Positions 1 to 8,161 of a stretch of DNA of 20,068 nucleotides are shown piece by piece; positions within the stretch are counted from its first letter, which is position 1, and every line of letters starts with the position of its first letter. A program made the position numbers and the translations under genes. Under the pieces are notes generated by a model, which was not told where the DNA came from, searched no databases, and saw only the letters and a list, made by a program, of their open reading frames with translations. The stretch is from DATKWS01 sp035529435. Lineage in GTDB: Bacteria > Krumholzibacteriota > Krumholzibacteriia > Krumholzibacteriales > Krumholzibacteriaceae. The DNA lies in the NCBI GenBank assembly GCA_035529435.1, contig DATKWS010000259.1, positions 1-20,068 on the forward strand, written 5' to 3'.

Positions 1-37
1 CCGTCCGTCGTATCGCTGTCTCTTTCTCGCTGGGCAT
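1..37 (-). CDS. Probable start of a downstream gene in the minus-strand operon (partial)
   Basis: One nucleotide after the TAG stop of the deacetylase-like gene, an ATG at 37-35 opens a frame that stays open to the window edge and reads MPSEKETAIRRT. Only twelve codons are visible, so no function can be assigned. The position fits the tightly packed arrangement of the other minus-strand genes and suggests the operon continues to the left. There is only a weak purine-rich stretch upstream (CGGAAA inside the preceding gene). The call rests on context and on the absence of a stop, so it could be chance. Confidence 0.4.
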   Translation of the reverse strand, partial: MPSEKETAIRRT

Positions 38-38
38 G

Positions 39-1121
39 CTATGAGTATTTCCGTTTCAGGCGTGACTTCACCCGGTCGAAAATCTCCATCATCGTCCCCG
101 ATCTGTATATACCGCACAGTTCCGTAGCGAAAACACAGAGCGGCGCCTCGTGTACAGCTATCCGTTTCAGTTCCATCGGGTCGTCCCTGCGCCCGTTCAA
201 TCCGTAGCGCACGGTTGCCGCCGACCGGTAGCTGGCATCGCGGACCATCTCCTTGATCTCCGCCGAGTAGTAACCCATGGGATAACAGAACGAGGTTACC
301 GCACGCCCCGTCCTCCGTTCAATCGTTTCCTTCGATGCGGCTATCTCGCGCCGCGCCTCCTCGGCCGGCAGTCGTGACAGGTTCGGATGGTTCACCGAGT
401 GTGATGCGAAACGTACCGTATCGTCAGCGCCCGCGGCCGCGATTTCCTCCCAGCTCAGGAACGGATTGCGCTGCGTCACACGGGGATCGACTCCGAGCCT
501 GCGGGCGATCTCTTCGATCAGGGCATCCCGCTCGCCGGGCGGTGTATCGTTCAGCAGTCGCATGAGCGCCACGCGGCATGACTTTTTCTCTCGCTCCGAT
601 CGGAGAGAGAAGGAACGCCGGCCGTCCGGGAACGGCGCGTCGAACGTTTCGGCGCCGGTTTTCTCGAGCAGGCAGTCGACCCTGAAGGCGTGCGGCAGCA
701 TCTGACCGTCGATGTATCCGGTCACGAGATAAATCGTCACCGGTATGCCGTGCCGCCGGAGCACCGGGACGGCGTGCTCCCAGACGCCGCGGTATCCGCC
801 GTCGAAGGTGATGAGTGCCGGGTTATCGGGAAGGCGGTGCGTTCCCGCAAAGAATCCGTGCAGGTCATCGATCGAAATGCCCCGGTACCACCGCGCGACG
901 AGTTTCATCTGCCGTTCGAACGCCTTCACGCTGATCGCCGCGCCGCCGAGCGCCGGCACATCCCCGATCTCGTGATAGTACAGTATGGTGATCCGCCGCC
1001 TGATCATGATGCGCGAGTAGAGGTAGAGGAGCCCGGTATGGTACAGCACGAAGCTCACCGCATATTCGACGCCGCTCACAAACGCTCTCGCGAAGAGGGA
1101 CGGGGAGAATGATCCATTCAC
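39..1121 (-). CDS. NodB-type polysaccharide deacetylase-like protein with altered metal motif
   Basis: A 360-residue protein of the polysaccharide deacetylase (NodB, carbohydrate esterase 4) fold. Active members remove N-acetyl groups from GlcNAc-containing polymers with a divalent metal. Visible motifs are ILYYHEIGD (about 46-54), ALITFDGGY (102-110), HSVNH (241-245) and SFCYPMGYY (277-285). The two metal-binding histidines are present. The first motif, normally TFDDG, reads TFDGG, so the second Asp, a metal ligand in characterised members, is Gly108 while the catalytic-base Asp107 remains. A hydrophobic stretch near residues 10-35 could anchor the N-terminus in the membrane. The start ATG overlaps the stop of the upstream membrane-protein gene (ATGA at 1118-1121), implying translational coupling. 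It may be a weakened or inactive deacetylase, or use another ligand. Fold assignment is strong; activity is uncertain. Confidence 0.88.
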   Translation of the reverse strand: MNGSFSPSLFARAFVSGVEYAVSFVLYHTGLLYLYSRIMIRRRITILYYHEIGDVPALGGAAISVKAFERQMKLVARWYRGISIDDLHGFFAGTHRLPDNPALITFDGGYRGVWEHAVPVLRRHGIPVTIYLVTGYIDGQMLPHAFRVDCLLEKTGAETFDAPFPDGRRSFSLRSEREKKSCRVALMRLLNDTPPGERDALIEEIARRLGVDPRVTQRNPFLSWEEIAAAGADDTVRFASHSVNHPNLSRLPAEEARREIAASKETIERRTGRAVTSFCYPMGYYSAEIKEMVRDASYRSAATVRYGLNGRRDDPMELKRIAVHEAPLCVFATELCGIYRSGTMMEIFDRVKSRLKRKYS

Positions 1122-2125
1122 GGCTCCGTGTCACCCGCCTTCCCCTCACGCATCACGGAGCCCCGTATATCGGTGAACGAGAGCCGTTCGGCGAACAGGA
1201 ACACGAGACCCACGGCGGTGACGGGTATGAAAACGCTGGCATGGTAGACGATGGAAAAGCTGAGGGCCTGCTCCCGGGGTACCCCGAAGAGGGCGAGGCT
1301 GAGCACGCAGACGTACTGGACGGTGCCGATGAAACCCGGAGCAGATGGGACCATCACACCGATTGCCAGCGAGACGAGGAGCAGCAGCGAGGCGAATACC
1401 GGCAGGTGGATATCGAATGATACGAGGAGGAGATGGTTTATCAGCACATGGGGCAGCCATACGAGCACGGAGAGTGACCCCGCAATCAGAACGTTGCGGG
1501 CGCTGTGCAGAACGGCGAGCCCCTCTATGAAGGCGTGCAGGATGCGAATGACCGGATCGTGCATCCGTCCGGGGAAGGCCCGGAGCGCGAACTCTGCGAT
1601 CCCGACGGCGCGGCGCGTATTCACCTTGAGCAGTATGAGAAACAGGATCGCGGCGAGATAGAAGATCAGCGCGAAGTAGGAAGCGTTGCGCAGCCAGCCG
1701 GGGAACGAGACGGCGTAAAAAACGAGGACGATCACCAGAAAGAAGAGGATCGTGAAACCGTCGAGAATGCGCTCGAGCACGATGGTGGCGAACGAGGCGC
1801 TCTTGCTTATCCGTTCGCGTTCACCGATCACGTACGCACGCACGAATTCGCCCAGCCGTGCGGGAAGGACATTGTTGGCCATGAGACCGATGAACGTCGC
1901 CGAGAAGAGGCTCCGCGGCCCGATCTCCTTGACGGGCCGCAGGAGGTAACGCCACCGCACGGAGCGCATCGAAACGCTCGCGAGACTGAGCAGTGCCACG
2001 GGGATGATGTAGAGGTAGTTGGCGTTCTCGAGCGCCGCACCGAGCTCCGCGAAATCGACCTTGCGGAACGCGAGGAAGAGAAAGAGGGCGCTGATGATGA
2101 TGCCGATCGCCGTTTTCCAGTTCAT
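1118..2125 (-). CDS. Multi-pass membrane protein, YbhN / LPG-synthase-TM (UPF0104) family
   Basis: A 335-residue polytopic membrane protein with about seven or eight hydrophobic segments (near 5-20, 38-52, 73-88, 120-141, 148-167, 211-235, 242-262, 268-282, 296-311). Family landmarks are RSVRWRYLL (54-62), a conserved stretch around IGLMANNVLPARLGEFVRA (79-97), FATIVLERILDG (112-123) and VPSAPGFIGT (259-268). Proteins of this family include the membrane half of lysyl-phosphatidylglycerol synthase/flippase and many stand-alone members encoded beside glycan genes. No cytosolic aminoacyl-transferase domain is attached here. In this operon it may help translocate or modify a lipid-linked glycan, but that is inferred from neighbours. 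It overlaps both flanking genes by four nucleotides (ATGA), so expression is probably coupled. Confidence 0.88.
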   Translation of the reverse strand: MNWKTAIGIIISALFLFLAFRKVDFAELGAALENANYLYIIPVALLSLASVSMRSVRWRYLLRPVKEIGPRSLFSATFIGLMANNVLPARLGEFVRAYVIGERERISKSASFATIVLERILDGFTILFFLVIVLVFYAVSFPGWLRNASYFALIFYLAAILFLILLKVNTRRAVGIAEFALRAFPGRMHDPVIRILHAFIEGLAVLHSARNVLIAGSLSVLVWLPHVLINHLLLVSFDIHLPVFASLLLLVSLAIGVMVPSAPGFIGTVQYVCVLSLALFGVPREQALSFSIVYHASVFIPVTAVGLVFLFAERLSFTDIRGSVMREGKAGDTEP

Positions 2126-3414
2126 GGGCGGTCCCCCGCGTTACCGTTGCGCGCCGTGTGTACGGAGGTTCCGTCATTCGTATGATCCATCAGGAACGGT
2201 TCGATGGCACGCGCTAACAGCATGTGCCCTTCCTCGCTGAAGTGCCCTTCGCGCGGAATGTAGAGCGCCCGCCCGGTATGCTCTGAGAGGGCCGGCAGAA
2301 GATCCATGAACGGAATCCCGAGCTCTTCGCATATCGATCCGACGATCCGTTGCGGCCGACGGGGATCATCCATCCAGCGATCGACGAGCCCGCAATCGGG
2401 GAATGTCTCTTTGAGGAGTGCACCGTACGTATCGGGATAGACCTGTATCTGCGACGGTACGAGACCGACGAGGAACGGAGCACCCCGTTCCCGCGCTTCC
2501 TCTCGCATCGCAAGCAGTATCCGCTTCATCAGGGGAACACCCCGTGCGATGACGTCATCGCGGTACCAGGCGTTCATCAGCCCCGGCATACTGGGGAATT
2601 TGACGTGTATGCCGATCCGCGCGAGTGTACGGATGAGGTGCGGTTTTGTCTGTAGAAACGATTCTACTCGGAGCCGCAGCACCTTGTCTATCTTCATCCT
2701 GTCGAGGGACTCGGCGGCTTCCACGAAGTTTTCGGACTCGTCCCCGAACAGCTTCTCGGGCGGATGCGCCAGGACGAGCGAGCCGTCTTCACCGACGGCG
2801 AGTCCCGGCTGCAGGGGATTTTCGGCGAGGTTGGAGTAGAGAAGGCGCAAATTGTCGAGTATATCATTGGGAAACATGATGAGGAGGTAACAATCGCCGG
2901 TCACACCCTCGACGGCGAGTTGGCGCATCAGGAGAAGCTCCTGCGCGTTCCCGTAGCCCGGTACTCCCGCGTTGATGATCTCGTACCGCGGGCCGGCCGC
3001 CGCCCCGTTGAGCGAACGTTCGATACGCCGGGTGAAGAGATGTTCCTCGCGAACCGCCTTGCCGTAGGTGAAGGAATCGCCGAGGATAACGATCCGCCGC
3101 GTTTCCCCGCCCGGCGCGACGCCGATGTCACCGTTTCTGAGCCCGTGTTTATTGATGCGCAGGCGGTGCTTGCTGAAGCGGTTCGGGGCCTTGGCCCAGT
3201 ACAAACCGGGGCGCAGGCGCCAGCCGACGACGGGATCGAATACGGTATCCGATACGAGATAGACGTTGGAGTAGTAGAATCGGGCGACGATGAATTCGAG
3301 CGCGAAAACGAAGACGGACAGCGTGAGGCAGACCATCGCGATGTAGAAGATGATCCTTTTGCGTGTTCCCATCTGCTCCGACATGTTCCGTCTCTCCCTC
3401 ATCTCGTCAATCAT
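2122..3414 (-). CDS. Membrane-anchored SGNH/GDSL-family hydrolase
   Basis: A 430-residue protein with one N-terminal transmembrane segment (about 21-45) and a probably extracytoplasmic SGNH hydrolase domain. SGNH enzymes are typically esterases or O-acetyl-transferring/hydrolysing enzymes on glycans. Visible blocks are IVILGDSFTYG (108-118, nucleophile Ser114), NAGVPGYGN (148-156), MFPNDILDN (180-188, block III Asn) and PREGHFSEEGH (387-397). In the last block the usual Asp of the Asp-x-x-His or Asp-x-His pattern appears as Glu389, with His391 or His397 as candidate catalytic base. The ATG at 3414 overlaps the upstream TGA (ATGA), favouring this start, although Met11 or Met15 are alternatives. 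Placed between an ATP-grasp ligase and a YbhN-like membrane protein, it probably acts on the O-acyl decoration of the same glycan (inference). Confidence 0.85.
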   Translation of the reverse strand: MIDEMRERRNMSEQMGTRKRIIFYIAMVCLTLSVFVFALEFIVARFYYSNVYLVSDTVFDPVVGWRLRPGLYWAKAPNRFSKHRLRINKHGLRNGDIGVAPGGETRRIVILGDSFTYGKAVREEHLFTRRIERSLNGAAAGPRYEIINAGVPGYGNAQELLLMRQLAVEGVTGDCYLLIMFPNDILDNLRLLYSNLAENPLQPGLAVGEDGSLVLAHPPEKLFGDESENFVEAAESLDRMKIDKVLRLRVESFLQTKPHLIRTLARIGIHVKFPSMPGLMNAWYRDDVIARGVPLMKRILLAMREEARERGAPFLVGLVPSQIQVYPDTYGALLKETFPDCGLVDRWMDDPRRPQRIVGSICEELGIPFMDLLPALSEHTGRALYIPREGHFSEEGHMLLARAIEPFLMDHTNDGTSVHTARNGNAGDRP

Positions 3415-4580
3415 TTCCGCAACAGGTACTTCCGAATATAATCAATGCTGAACAGATTGAGGAAGAGTTTCAGAACAATCATGACACCCGGCATTGGGTC
3501 GCGAACGCTCAGGATCTGATAGGCGGTATCGGGATACCGCCGGAAGAGATTTCGCGCCTTGTCCGACGTAGTCATTTCGGGATCGAGGAGAATGCTGAGG
3601 AGGTCCCCCGGCAGGAGCCACCGCATGTAGTAGTCCCGCGCCGGGTCGTAGCGTGTGCCGTTTTCGGGTCCCGCATACCCCTCGGGATCGGTGAAGACCC
3701 GTACGGCTTCACGGGGAAAGTCGACTCCGGCCGAGATCGGCAGTGTGATCGATCCCCACGGCCGCGGGTTGACCTCCATCAGGTACAGCTCCTTCGTTTC
3801 GGGATGCTGCTTGAATTCGACCATGGCGAAGCCCGAGTAATCGAGCCCCCGGAGCAGCTCCCTGCCGTACCCGAGTGCATCGTCGCCGCGGTAGTTCTTG
3901 CAGTACGTGCTGGGACCACGCCTCACGGGGAATTCCCGGATCCGCTCGTGGCAGAACGACAGGATCTCCCGGCCCCGGTAGTACAGGAACTCGGCGCCCA
4001 CCGCCGCTCCGCCGAGCGGTATGTATTGCTGCACGATTGGCAGGTGAAACCGCTTCGAAAGTGCGCGGTAATGCTCGATCGCATCCGCGGGAGTGCGGAC
4101 TATCTTCACCCCGATGGCGCTCGTGGCCCTGCGCGGCTTTATCACACGCGGGTACCCCGAGCAGTTCCGGAGATAATCTTCCGCCTCCTCACGGGAGGTG
4201 GGGATGAAGGTCTCGGGGACCGTGATCCCCCGTTCGCGTGCATACCGCATCGTGTTGGCCTTGTCGGCGAACAGCATGAATGATTTGAATTCGGGGACGA
4301 TCAGCGTACAACGGCGGAACGATGCCCGGTTCGTGGCGAAAAATTCGATGGTCGGATCCTCTATCGGGAATATCACGTCGATACGGTACCGCTCGATGTG
4401 CCGGCGAATCCATTCGAGGTTATGCCCCTGAACGAAGATGTTCCGCTTCACGAACCTGCTGCAACCCGCGAACGAGATTCGTTCGAAGCTGAACGAGTAG
4501 ATCGTGTGTCCCGCCCGGCCGAGGCTCCGCACGATCGGGACGGCCTTTCTCGCCTCCGTATTGAAGACCGCTATCTTCAT
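3411..4580 (-). CDS. ATP-grasp domain ligase
   Basis: A 389-residue ATP-grasp enzyme. These ligases activate a carboxylate as an acyl phosphate with ATP and join it to an amine or other nucleophile. The N-terminal pre-ATP-grasp domain begins MKIAVFNTEA. FPIEDPTIEF (71-80) and DKANTMRYARERGI (106-119) are typical of CarB-like and related ligases. PRVIKPRRATSAIGVKIV (144-161) supplies the ATP-binding lysine and loop, and YLMEVNPRPWGS (266-277) carries the metal ligands Glu269 and Asn271. The frame is open upstream to 4652, but those residues are Ala/Arg-rich and atypical, so I start at the ATG at 4580, which has a weak GAGGC about eight nucleotides upstream. It overlaps the SGNH gene by ATGA. 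The substrate is unknown; coupling an amino or hydroxy acid to an amino sugar is a reasonable guess. Confidence 0.85.
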   Translation of the reverse strand: MKIAVFNTEARKAVPIVRSLGRAGHTIYSFSFERISFAGCSRFVKRNIFVQGHNLEWIRRHIERYRIDVIFPIEDPTIEFFATNRASFRRCTLIVPEFKSFMLFADKANTMRYARERGITVPETFIPTSREEAEDYLRNCSGYPRVIKPRRATSAIGVKIVRTPADAIEHYRALSKRFHLPIVQQYIPLGGAAVGAEFLYYRGREILSFCHERIREFPVRRGPSTYCKNYRGDDALGYGRELLRGLDYSGFAMVEFKQHPETKELYLMEVNPRPWGSITLPISAGVDFPREAVRVFTDPEGYAGPENGTRYDPARDYYMRWLLPGDLLSILLDPEMTTSDKARNLFRRYPDTAYQILSVRDPMPGVMIVLKLFLNLFSIDYIRKYLLRK

Positions 4581-4673
4581 CGTTCTGCCTCGCCCGGGCG
4601 GCGCTCTTCGTGCGGGTGCGGTGTGCCACGATGCATCGAGAGTCGCAGCCACGGTTGTACCGGGCCGGCTGCG

Positions 4674-6113
4674 TTACCGGAGCCTGAGCTTGAACAGCCC
4701 CGCCAGTGATACCTTCAGCATCAACAGCCCGTTTTCCAGCCGGTTCGACATCTTCGTTACGCCGTACGATCGCTCCATGTAGTGCACCGGAACGTCGACG
4801 ATCTTCAGACCGAGCTTCGATGCGCCGAGCAGCTGCTCGAAATCGCCCCAGCGGTCACGCCAGACCCAGAAATCCTTGTACCGTTCGATATTTTCGTAAT
4901 CCTTCTTCCAGAAAACCTTGGTGCCGCACAGGGTGTCCCCGATGCGCTGCTGGAGGAGAATGCTGAATATCCATGCGAATACCTTGTTCCCCATGATGTT
5001 GAGCCAGCGCATGGCCCCTCCCTGCCGCGGGTAGATGAAGCGGACCGTATTGACGAAGTCCGCATACCCATCGATGAGTGGATCGATGCTCCGGGGGAGC
5101 TCCTCCGGCGCGACGGCGATGTCGGCGTCGAGAATCACGAGGATATCTCCTGAGGCGGCGTGAAATCCGGTGCGCACCGCCTCGCCCTTCGAGATGCCGG
5201 GGCCTTCGACGCACCGGACCATCATCTCCGGGCGCATCGTCATGCAGCGTCGAATCTCGTCCCCCGTACCGTCGGTCGAGCGGTCGTCGACAAAGACGAT
5301 CTCGGTTTCGTCCCCGATCTCGGGCATCCGCTCCATGATCGGCCCGATATGACCCTGCTCGTCCTTGCACGGGACGACGACCGATACCCTGACGGGGCGC
5401 TGCGGCTCGAGCCGCGTACGGGCGATCAGTATGTGAGTCATCGCGAAGTAGCGGAAGGGAAAGATACTGGAGAGGAATTTGTTGCAGAACCACGAAACGA
5501 ACGGAATCAGAAACGGGATCAGCACGTGGGCGTCCCAGCGCACCAGCTCCATCCCGGCAAGCTGGATCATGTCCATGATCACGTGGGTCGGGATCCAGTT
5601 CTGCTTCTGGGTCGGTTGCGGCATGCGGAGGTTCACCTTCTCCGCGAGTGTGAACAGCGGTTCCCACCAGTAGTTGTTGTTCACGATGAGGATCTTGGTG
5701 CGGTGGTGGCAGAGCCGGTGAAGTCGATGTATCGTATCCTGGATATCGAAGAGGTATCCGGCGTTGGTCAGAACGATGTAATCGAACGTTTCGCCGGCCA
5801 GCTCTTCGTCCCAGTCCCCGCCGTGGAACGAGAAACCCGGCGCGCGCTCAGTGCAGAGCTCGACGAACCGGTCGCCGAGGCAGATACCGACGCCCGTCGA
5901 AGGGCGGAACGCCTGGAGGAGCCTGACCGTGTCGCACCCGAAGTGGCACACGCGCTGCCCGGGGGGGATGTGATCGGCGAGCAGCCGCTCCAGTTCGGCG
6001 TAGTAGTACCGGTTCCTCAGAATGAATGTTTCGCGTTCGTCCGCGACACCGTCGAGAAACCTTTTTATATCGTTCTTCTGTTGTTCGCTATACGCGAAGA
6101 AGTTGTCAGCCAT
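4674..6113 (-). CDS. Methyltransferase-like / family 2 glycosyltransferase fusion
   Basis: A 479-residue two-domain protein. Residues about 30-235 resemble a class I SAM-dependent methyltransferase; residues about 240-479 are a GT2 glycosyltransferase of the dolichyl-phosphate-mannose-synthase type. GT2 motifs are VSVVVPCKDE (243-252), VFVDDRSTDGTG (273-284), ILDADI (327-332, the metal-binding DxD), DTLCGTKVF (393-401) and VPVHYMERSYGVTKMS (441-456). The methyltransferase glycine loop, usually like IGCGTG, reads HFGCDTVRL (57-65), and the acidic residue expected after strand 2 is Cys (GVGICLGD, 74-81), so SAM binding may be lost. Several hydrophobic stretches (about 196-232) lie between the domains. 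The start overlaps the PIG-L gene stop by eight nucleotides. It probably transfers a sugar to a polyprenyl-phosphate or lipid carrier at the membrane (inference). Confidence 0.88.
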   Translation of the reverse strand: MADNFFAYSEQQKNDIKRFLDGVADERETFILRNRYYYAELERLLADHIPPGQRVCHFGCDTVRLLQAFRPSTGVGICLGDRFVELCTERAPGFSFHGGDWDEELAGETFDYIVLTNAGYLFDIQDTIHRLHRLCHHRTKILIVNNNYWWEPLFTLAEKVNLRMPQPTQKQNWIPTHVIMDMIQLAGMELVRWDAHVLIPFLIPFVSWFCNKFLSSIFPFRYFAMTHILIARTRLEPQRPVRVSVVVPCKDEQGHIGPIMERMPEIGDETEIVFVDDRSTDGTGDEIRRCMTMRPEMMVRCVEGPGISKGEAVRTGFHAASGDILVILDADIAVAPEELPRSIDPLIDGYADFVNTVRFIYPRQGGAMRWLNIMGNKVFAWIFSILLQQRIGDTLCGTKVFWKKDYENIERYKDFWVWRDRWGDFEQLLGASKLGLKIVDVPVHYMERSYGVTKMSNRLENGLLMLKVSLAGLFKLRLR

Positions 6114-6765
6114 TATTCTCAGTGGGATTGGCCAGGGTATACCTGACCGGTTCGAACACTTCCGCGTACTCCACGCCGATGCTGAAGCCGAAGCTCCGGT
6201 TGTGGTCGATGAACGAGTCGATCCACTCCCGGCTCCTGTTCCGTATCTCGACGGAGTAGCATTCGAGGCTCTTCACCTTCCTGTCAATCGTCTTCGAGAT
6301 GTCGATGTAGAAAATTCCGTTGAAGGCGCGGTCCGGCTGGTACCAGTTGCTCCGGTACATCAGGATGCTGTGCACGTGGCGGGCCGCGACGGTCGTGATC
6401 TTCGCAGCCGCCTCGTGATCGGTGTTCATGTCGTACTGCCAGTGCGAGAAGACGAGCCGGACCTTGTTCTTTGTGATGAAATCCTCGAGGGCACGCATCA
6501 GGTTCACGTCGTACTGAAGCGTGCCGTTATCGGCCTGCGGGTAATCGAGATCGGTGAGCTCGAGACCGATGACACCGGCGGCCTTTCTGGCCTCGACGAT
6601 CGCCTGCTCCTTGGAACGGTGGATGTTTTTGAGGTCGTAATGTGTCTCCGAATTTGTCAGGACCACCCCGTAGGCCGCGTGGCCCTCGGCGGTCAGCCGG
6701 GCCACCGTGCCCCCGCAACCGAGTTCGATATCATCATGATGAGCGCCGACGACGAGTACATTCAT
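6106..6765 (-). CDS. PIG-L / LmbE-family N-deacetylase
   Basis: A 219-residue, full-length PIG-L family protein. Members are zinc enzymes that remove N-acetyl groups from GlcNAc-containing lipids, small thiols or sugar conjugates. The N-terminal metal motif AHHDDIELGCGGT (8-20) is intact; the later histidine motif appears as NTDHEAA (114-120), and SHWQYD (107-112) lies just before it. There is no signal peptide, so it acts in the cytoplasm, probably on a lipid-linked or nucleotide-linked amino sugar. A strong ribosome-binding site, AGGAGGTG, sits seven nucleotides before the ATG and overlaps the stop of the epimerase gene, which fixes the start and indicates coupled expression. Together with the SDR enzyme upstream and the glycosyltransferase downstream, it suggests that a free amine is made during glycan assembly. 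Confidence 0.9.
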   Translation of the reverse strand: MNVLVVGAHHDDIELGCGGTVARLTAEGHAAYGVVLTNSETHYDLKNIHRSKEQAIVEARKAAGVIGLELTDLDYPQADNGTLQYDVNLMRALEDFITKNKVRLVFSHWQYDMNTDHEAAAKITTVAARHVHSILMYRSNWYQPDRAFNGIFYIDISKTIDRKVKSLECYSVEIRNRSREWIDSFIDHNRSFGFSIGVEYAEVFEPVRYTLANPTENNG

Positions 6766-6778
6766 GGAATGACACCTC

Positions 6779-7741
6779 CTATATATCGACCTGCGAGTGA
6801 GGGGACCGCGTGAGATCCGTATCGGTGTCCTCCCGCAGGTAGACCGATCTCATCCAGTCGACCGTCTTGGGAATTCCCGTCTCGAGGAAAACGGTCGTCT
6901 TGTGGTCGAGATCACGTTGCGCCTTGCCGAGGTCGACCTTCTTGTCTTTTGTCGTGAACGGCTCCCCCTCGGAGTAGGTGACGTTCGTGTCTGCTTTGCC
7001 GAGGTAGTCCAGGATGAGGTCCGAGAGATACTTGATGTCGTGGTACTGGTCGCCGCCGATGTTGTACACTTCGCCCGGCTTGAAACGCTCCGAGATGTTG
7101 GCCAGTGTGCGAACCGTGTCGGTGACGTACGTCGATGTCCGGTGATGGTTGAGGTACACGGTGTATGGGAGGTCGAACAGGGCGCAATAGATGAAGCGGC
7201 AGATGACGCTCCGATAGGGGCTGTAGTATTCGCCGGGGCCGTACGTATTGAAGAGACGTACCCGTACGGTTTCCGTCCCGTGCATCGTGGCGGAGTTCAT
7301 GATCTGCATCTCGCTGACCCACTTGCTGATCGCGTAGTCGTTGAGCTGGCGGATCTCGTGCGTATCCATCACAGCCTCTTTCATGACGCCGTCGTAGTCC
7401 CCGTACACCTCCGAGCTGCTGAAGAAGACCATTCTGAATTTATGTTTCTCCTGCATCCGGATGATGTTCTTGGTGCCGACCGCGTTGGATCGCCAGAGGG
7501 TATCGTAGTAGTCCTCACCGTTCCAGCGGCCGAACTCGGCGGCGAGATGATACACGATATCGAACGGGTGATTATCGAATATTCGCTGGAGCTGCCAGAA
7601 ACTCCCCACATCGCACCGTATATACCTGTCGTCGTGATGATGGGGCAAATCGCAGATCCACAAGTCGTTACCGCGATCGCGCAGTTCCTTGACAAGCACA
7701 TGCCCGACCGTCCCCAAGCCCCCCGTGACCAGGATCTTCAT
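6779..7741 (-). CDS. NAD-dependent SDR epimerase/dehydratase (nucleotide-sugar type)
   Basis: A 320-residue extended short-chain dehydrogenase/reductase of the nucleotide-sugar epimerase/dehydratase family. The Rossmann motif is TGGLGTVG (6-13), DVGSFWQL (44-51) follows the second strand, FFSSSEVYG (106-114) holds the catalytic Ser region, and Y136-x3-K140 (DYAISK) is the catalytic pair. RLFNTYGPGEYYSPYR (162-177) and YNIGGDQ (226-232) are typical of UDP-glucose 4-epimerase-like and GDP/dTDP-sugar enzymes. An upstream TTG would add six residues, but GGGAGG at 7750-7755 is eight nucleotides before the ATG at 7741, so that start is preferred. It is the first gene of the minus-strand operon and probably supplies the activated sugar. 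The exact sugar cannot be read from sequence alone. Confidence 0.92.
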   Translation of the reverse strand: MKILVTGGLGTVGHVLVKELRDRGNDLWICDLPHHHDDRYIRCDVGSFWQLQRIFDNHPFDIVYHLAAEFGRWNGEDYYDTLWRSNAVGTKNIIRMQEKHKFRMVFFSSSEVYGDYDGVMKEAVMDTHEIRQLNDYAISKWVSEMQIMNSATMHGTETVRVRLFNTYGPGEYYSPYRSVICRFIYCALFDLPYTVYLNHHRTSTYVTDTVRTLANISERFKPGEVYNIGGDQYHDIKYLSDLILDYLGKADTNVTYSEGEPFTTKDKKVDLGKAQRDLDHKTTVFLETGIPKTVDWMRSVYLREDTDTDLTRSPHSQVDI

Positions 7742-7835
7742 TATCTCTTCCTCCCTCAAAATACAACTCCACCATCATAATCGAGCGGTTCACCGGCCTT
7801 CAGCGTAGTCCGCTCCCAAACTTCATTCAAGTAAT

Positions 7836-7863
7836 GCTATATCAGATCAATCAAACATTGCAA
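7836..7863 (-). promoter_or_regulatory. Candidate promoter for the minus-strand glycan operon
   Basis: On the minus strand, TTGCAA (7858-7863) is followed after 16 nt by TATAGC (7836-7841), a moderate match to a sigma-70-type promoter. It lies about 95 nt upstream of the epimerase start in an AT-richer patch of the divergent intergenic region. A TATGAT hexamer nearer the gene has no good -35 partner and is an alternative. Confidence 0.35.
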
Positions 7864-8105
7864 GACAGAGGCCAAAAACAATGGTACGGCAGGTGACCGC
7901 CGAAACATCGGCGACCGGGTGTTGCCTCGACCGGTTCCACATTTTCCCGCGGCGCAGTAACATACGATCCCCCGCGCTGTTAAGGGAGTGGAGACTACCA
8001 TACCGTCCAGACGTGTGTCCACTGTAAAAACACCTCTCACGCCGGACGGCGGCCCCCGCTCGGCTGTTATTCATCCGGCGCACCACGGGAGAGCGGGTGC
8101 GGCGA

Positions 8106-8161
8106 TTGTTCCTTTACCAGTTACCATGGTATGCTGTATGCTTCAGGAGCGCAAATAATTC
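8106..8161 (+). promoter_or_regulatory. Candidate promoter region for the plus-strand glycan genes
   Basis: TTGTTC (8106-8111) is followed after 18 nt by TATGCT (8130-8135), which is repeated at 8137-8142. Further down, AATAAT (8154-8159) matches a -10 box at five of six positions but lacks a clear -35. The palindrome TACCATGGTA overlaps the spacer of the first candidate. Which hexamers are used cannot be decided from sequence. Confidence 0.27.

Noticed and set aside
4581..4673. Possible terminator hairpin between the GT2 fusion and ATP-grasp genes (GCAGCC/GGCTGC arms)
   Set aside because: The stem is short and interrupted with a long loop, and no U-tract follows; the genes on both sides look co-transcribed.
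5160..7780. Long plus-strand frames opposite the fusion, PIG-L and epimerase genes
   Set aside because: They are complements of genes with clear catalytic motifs and have His/Val/Asp-rich, domain-free translations.
7837..8086. Two overlapping minus-strand frames of 67 and 79 codons in the divergent intergenic region
   Set aside because: No good ribosome-binding site, no recognisable protein pattern, and they overlap each other in different frames.
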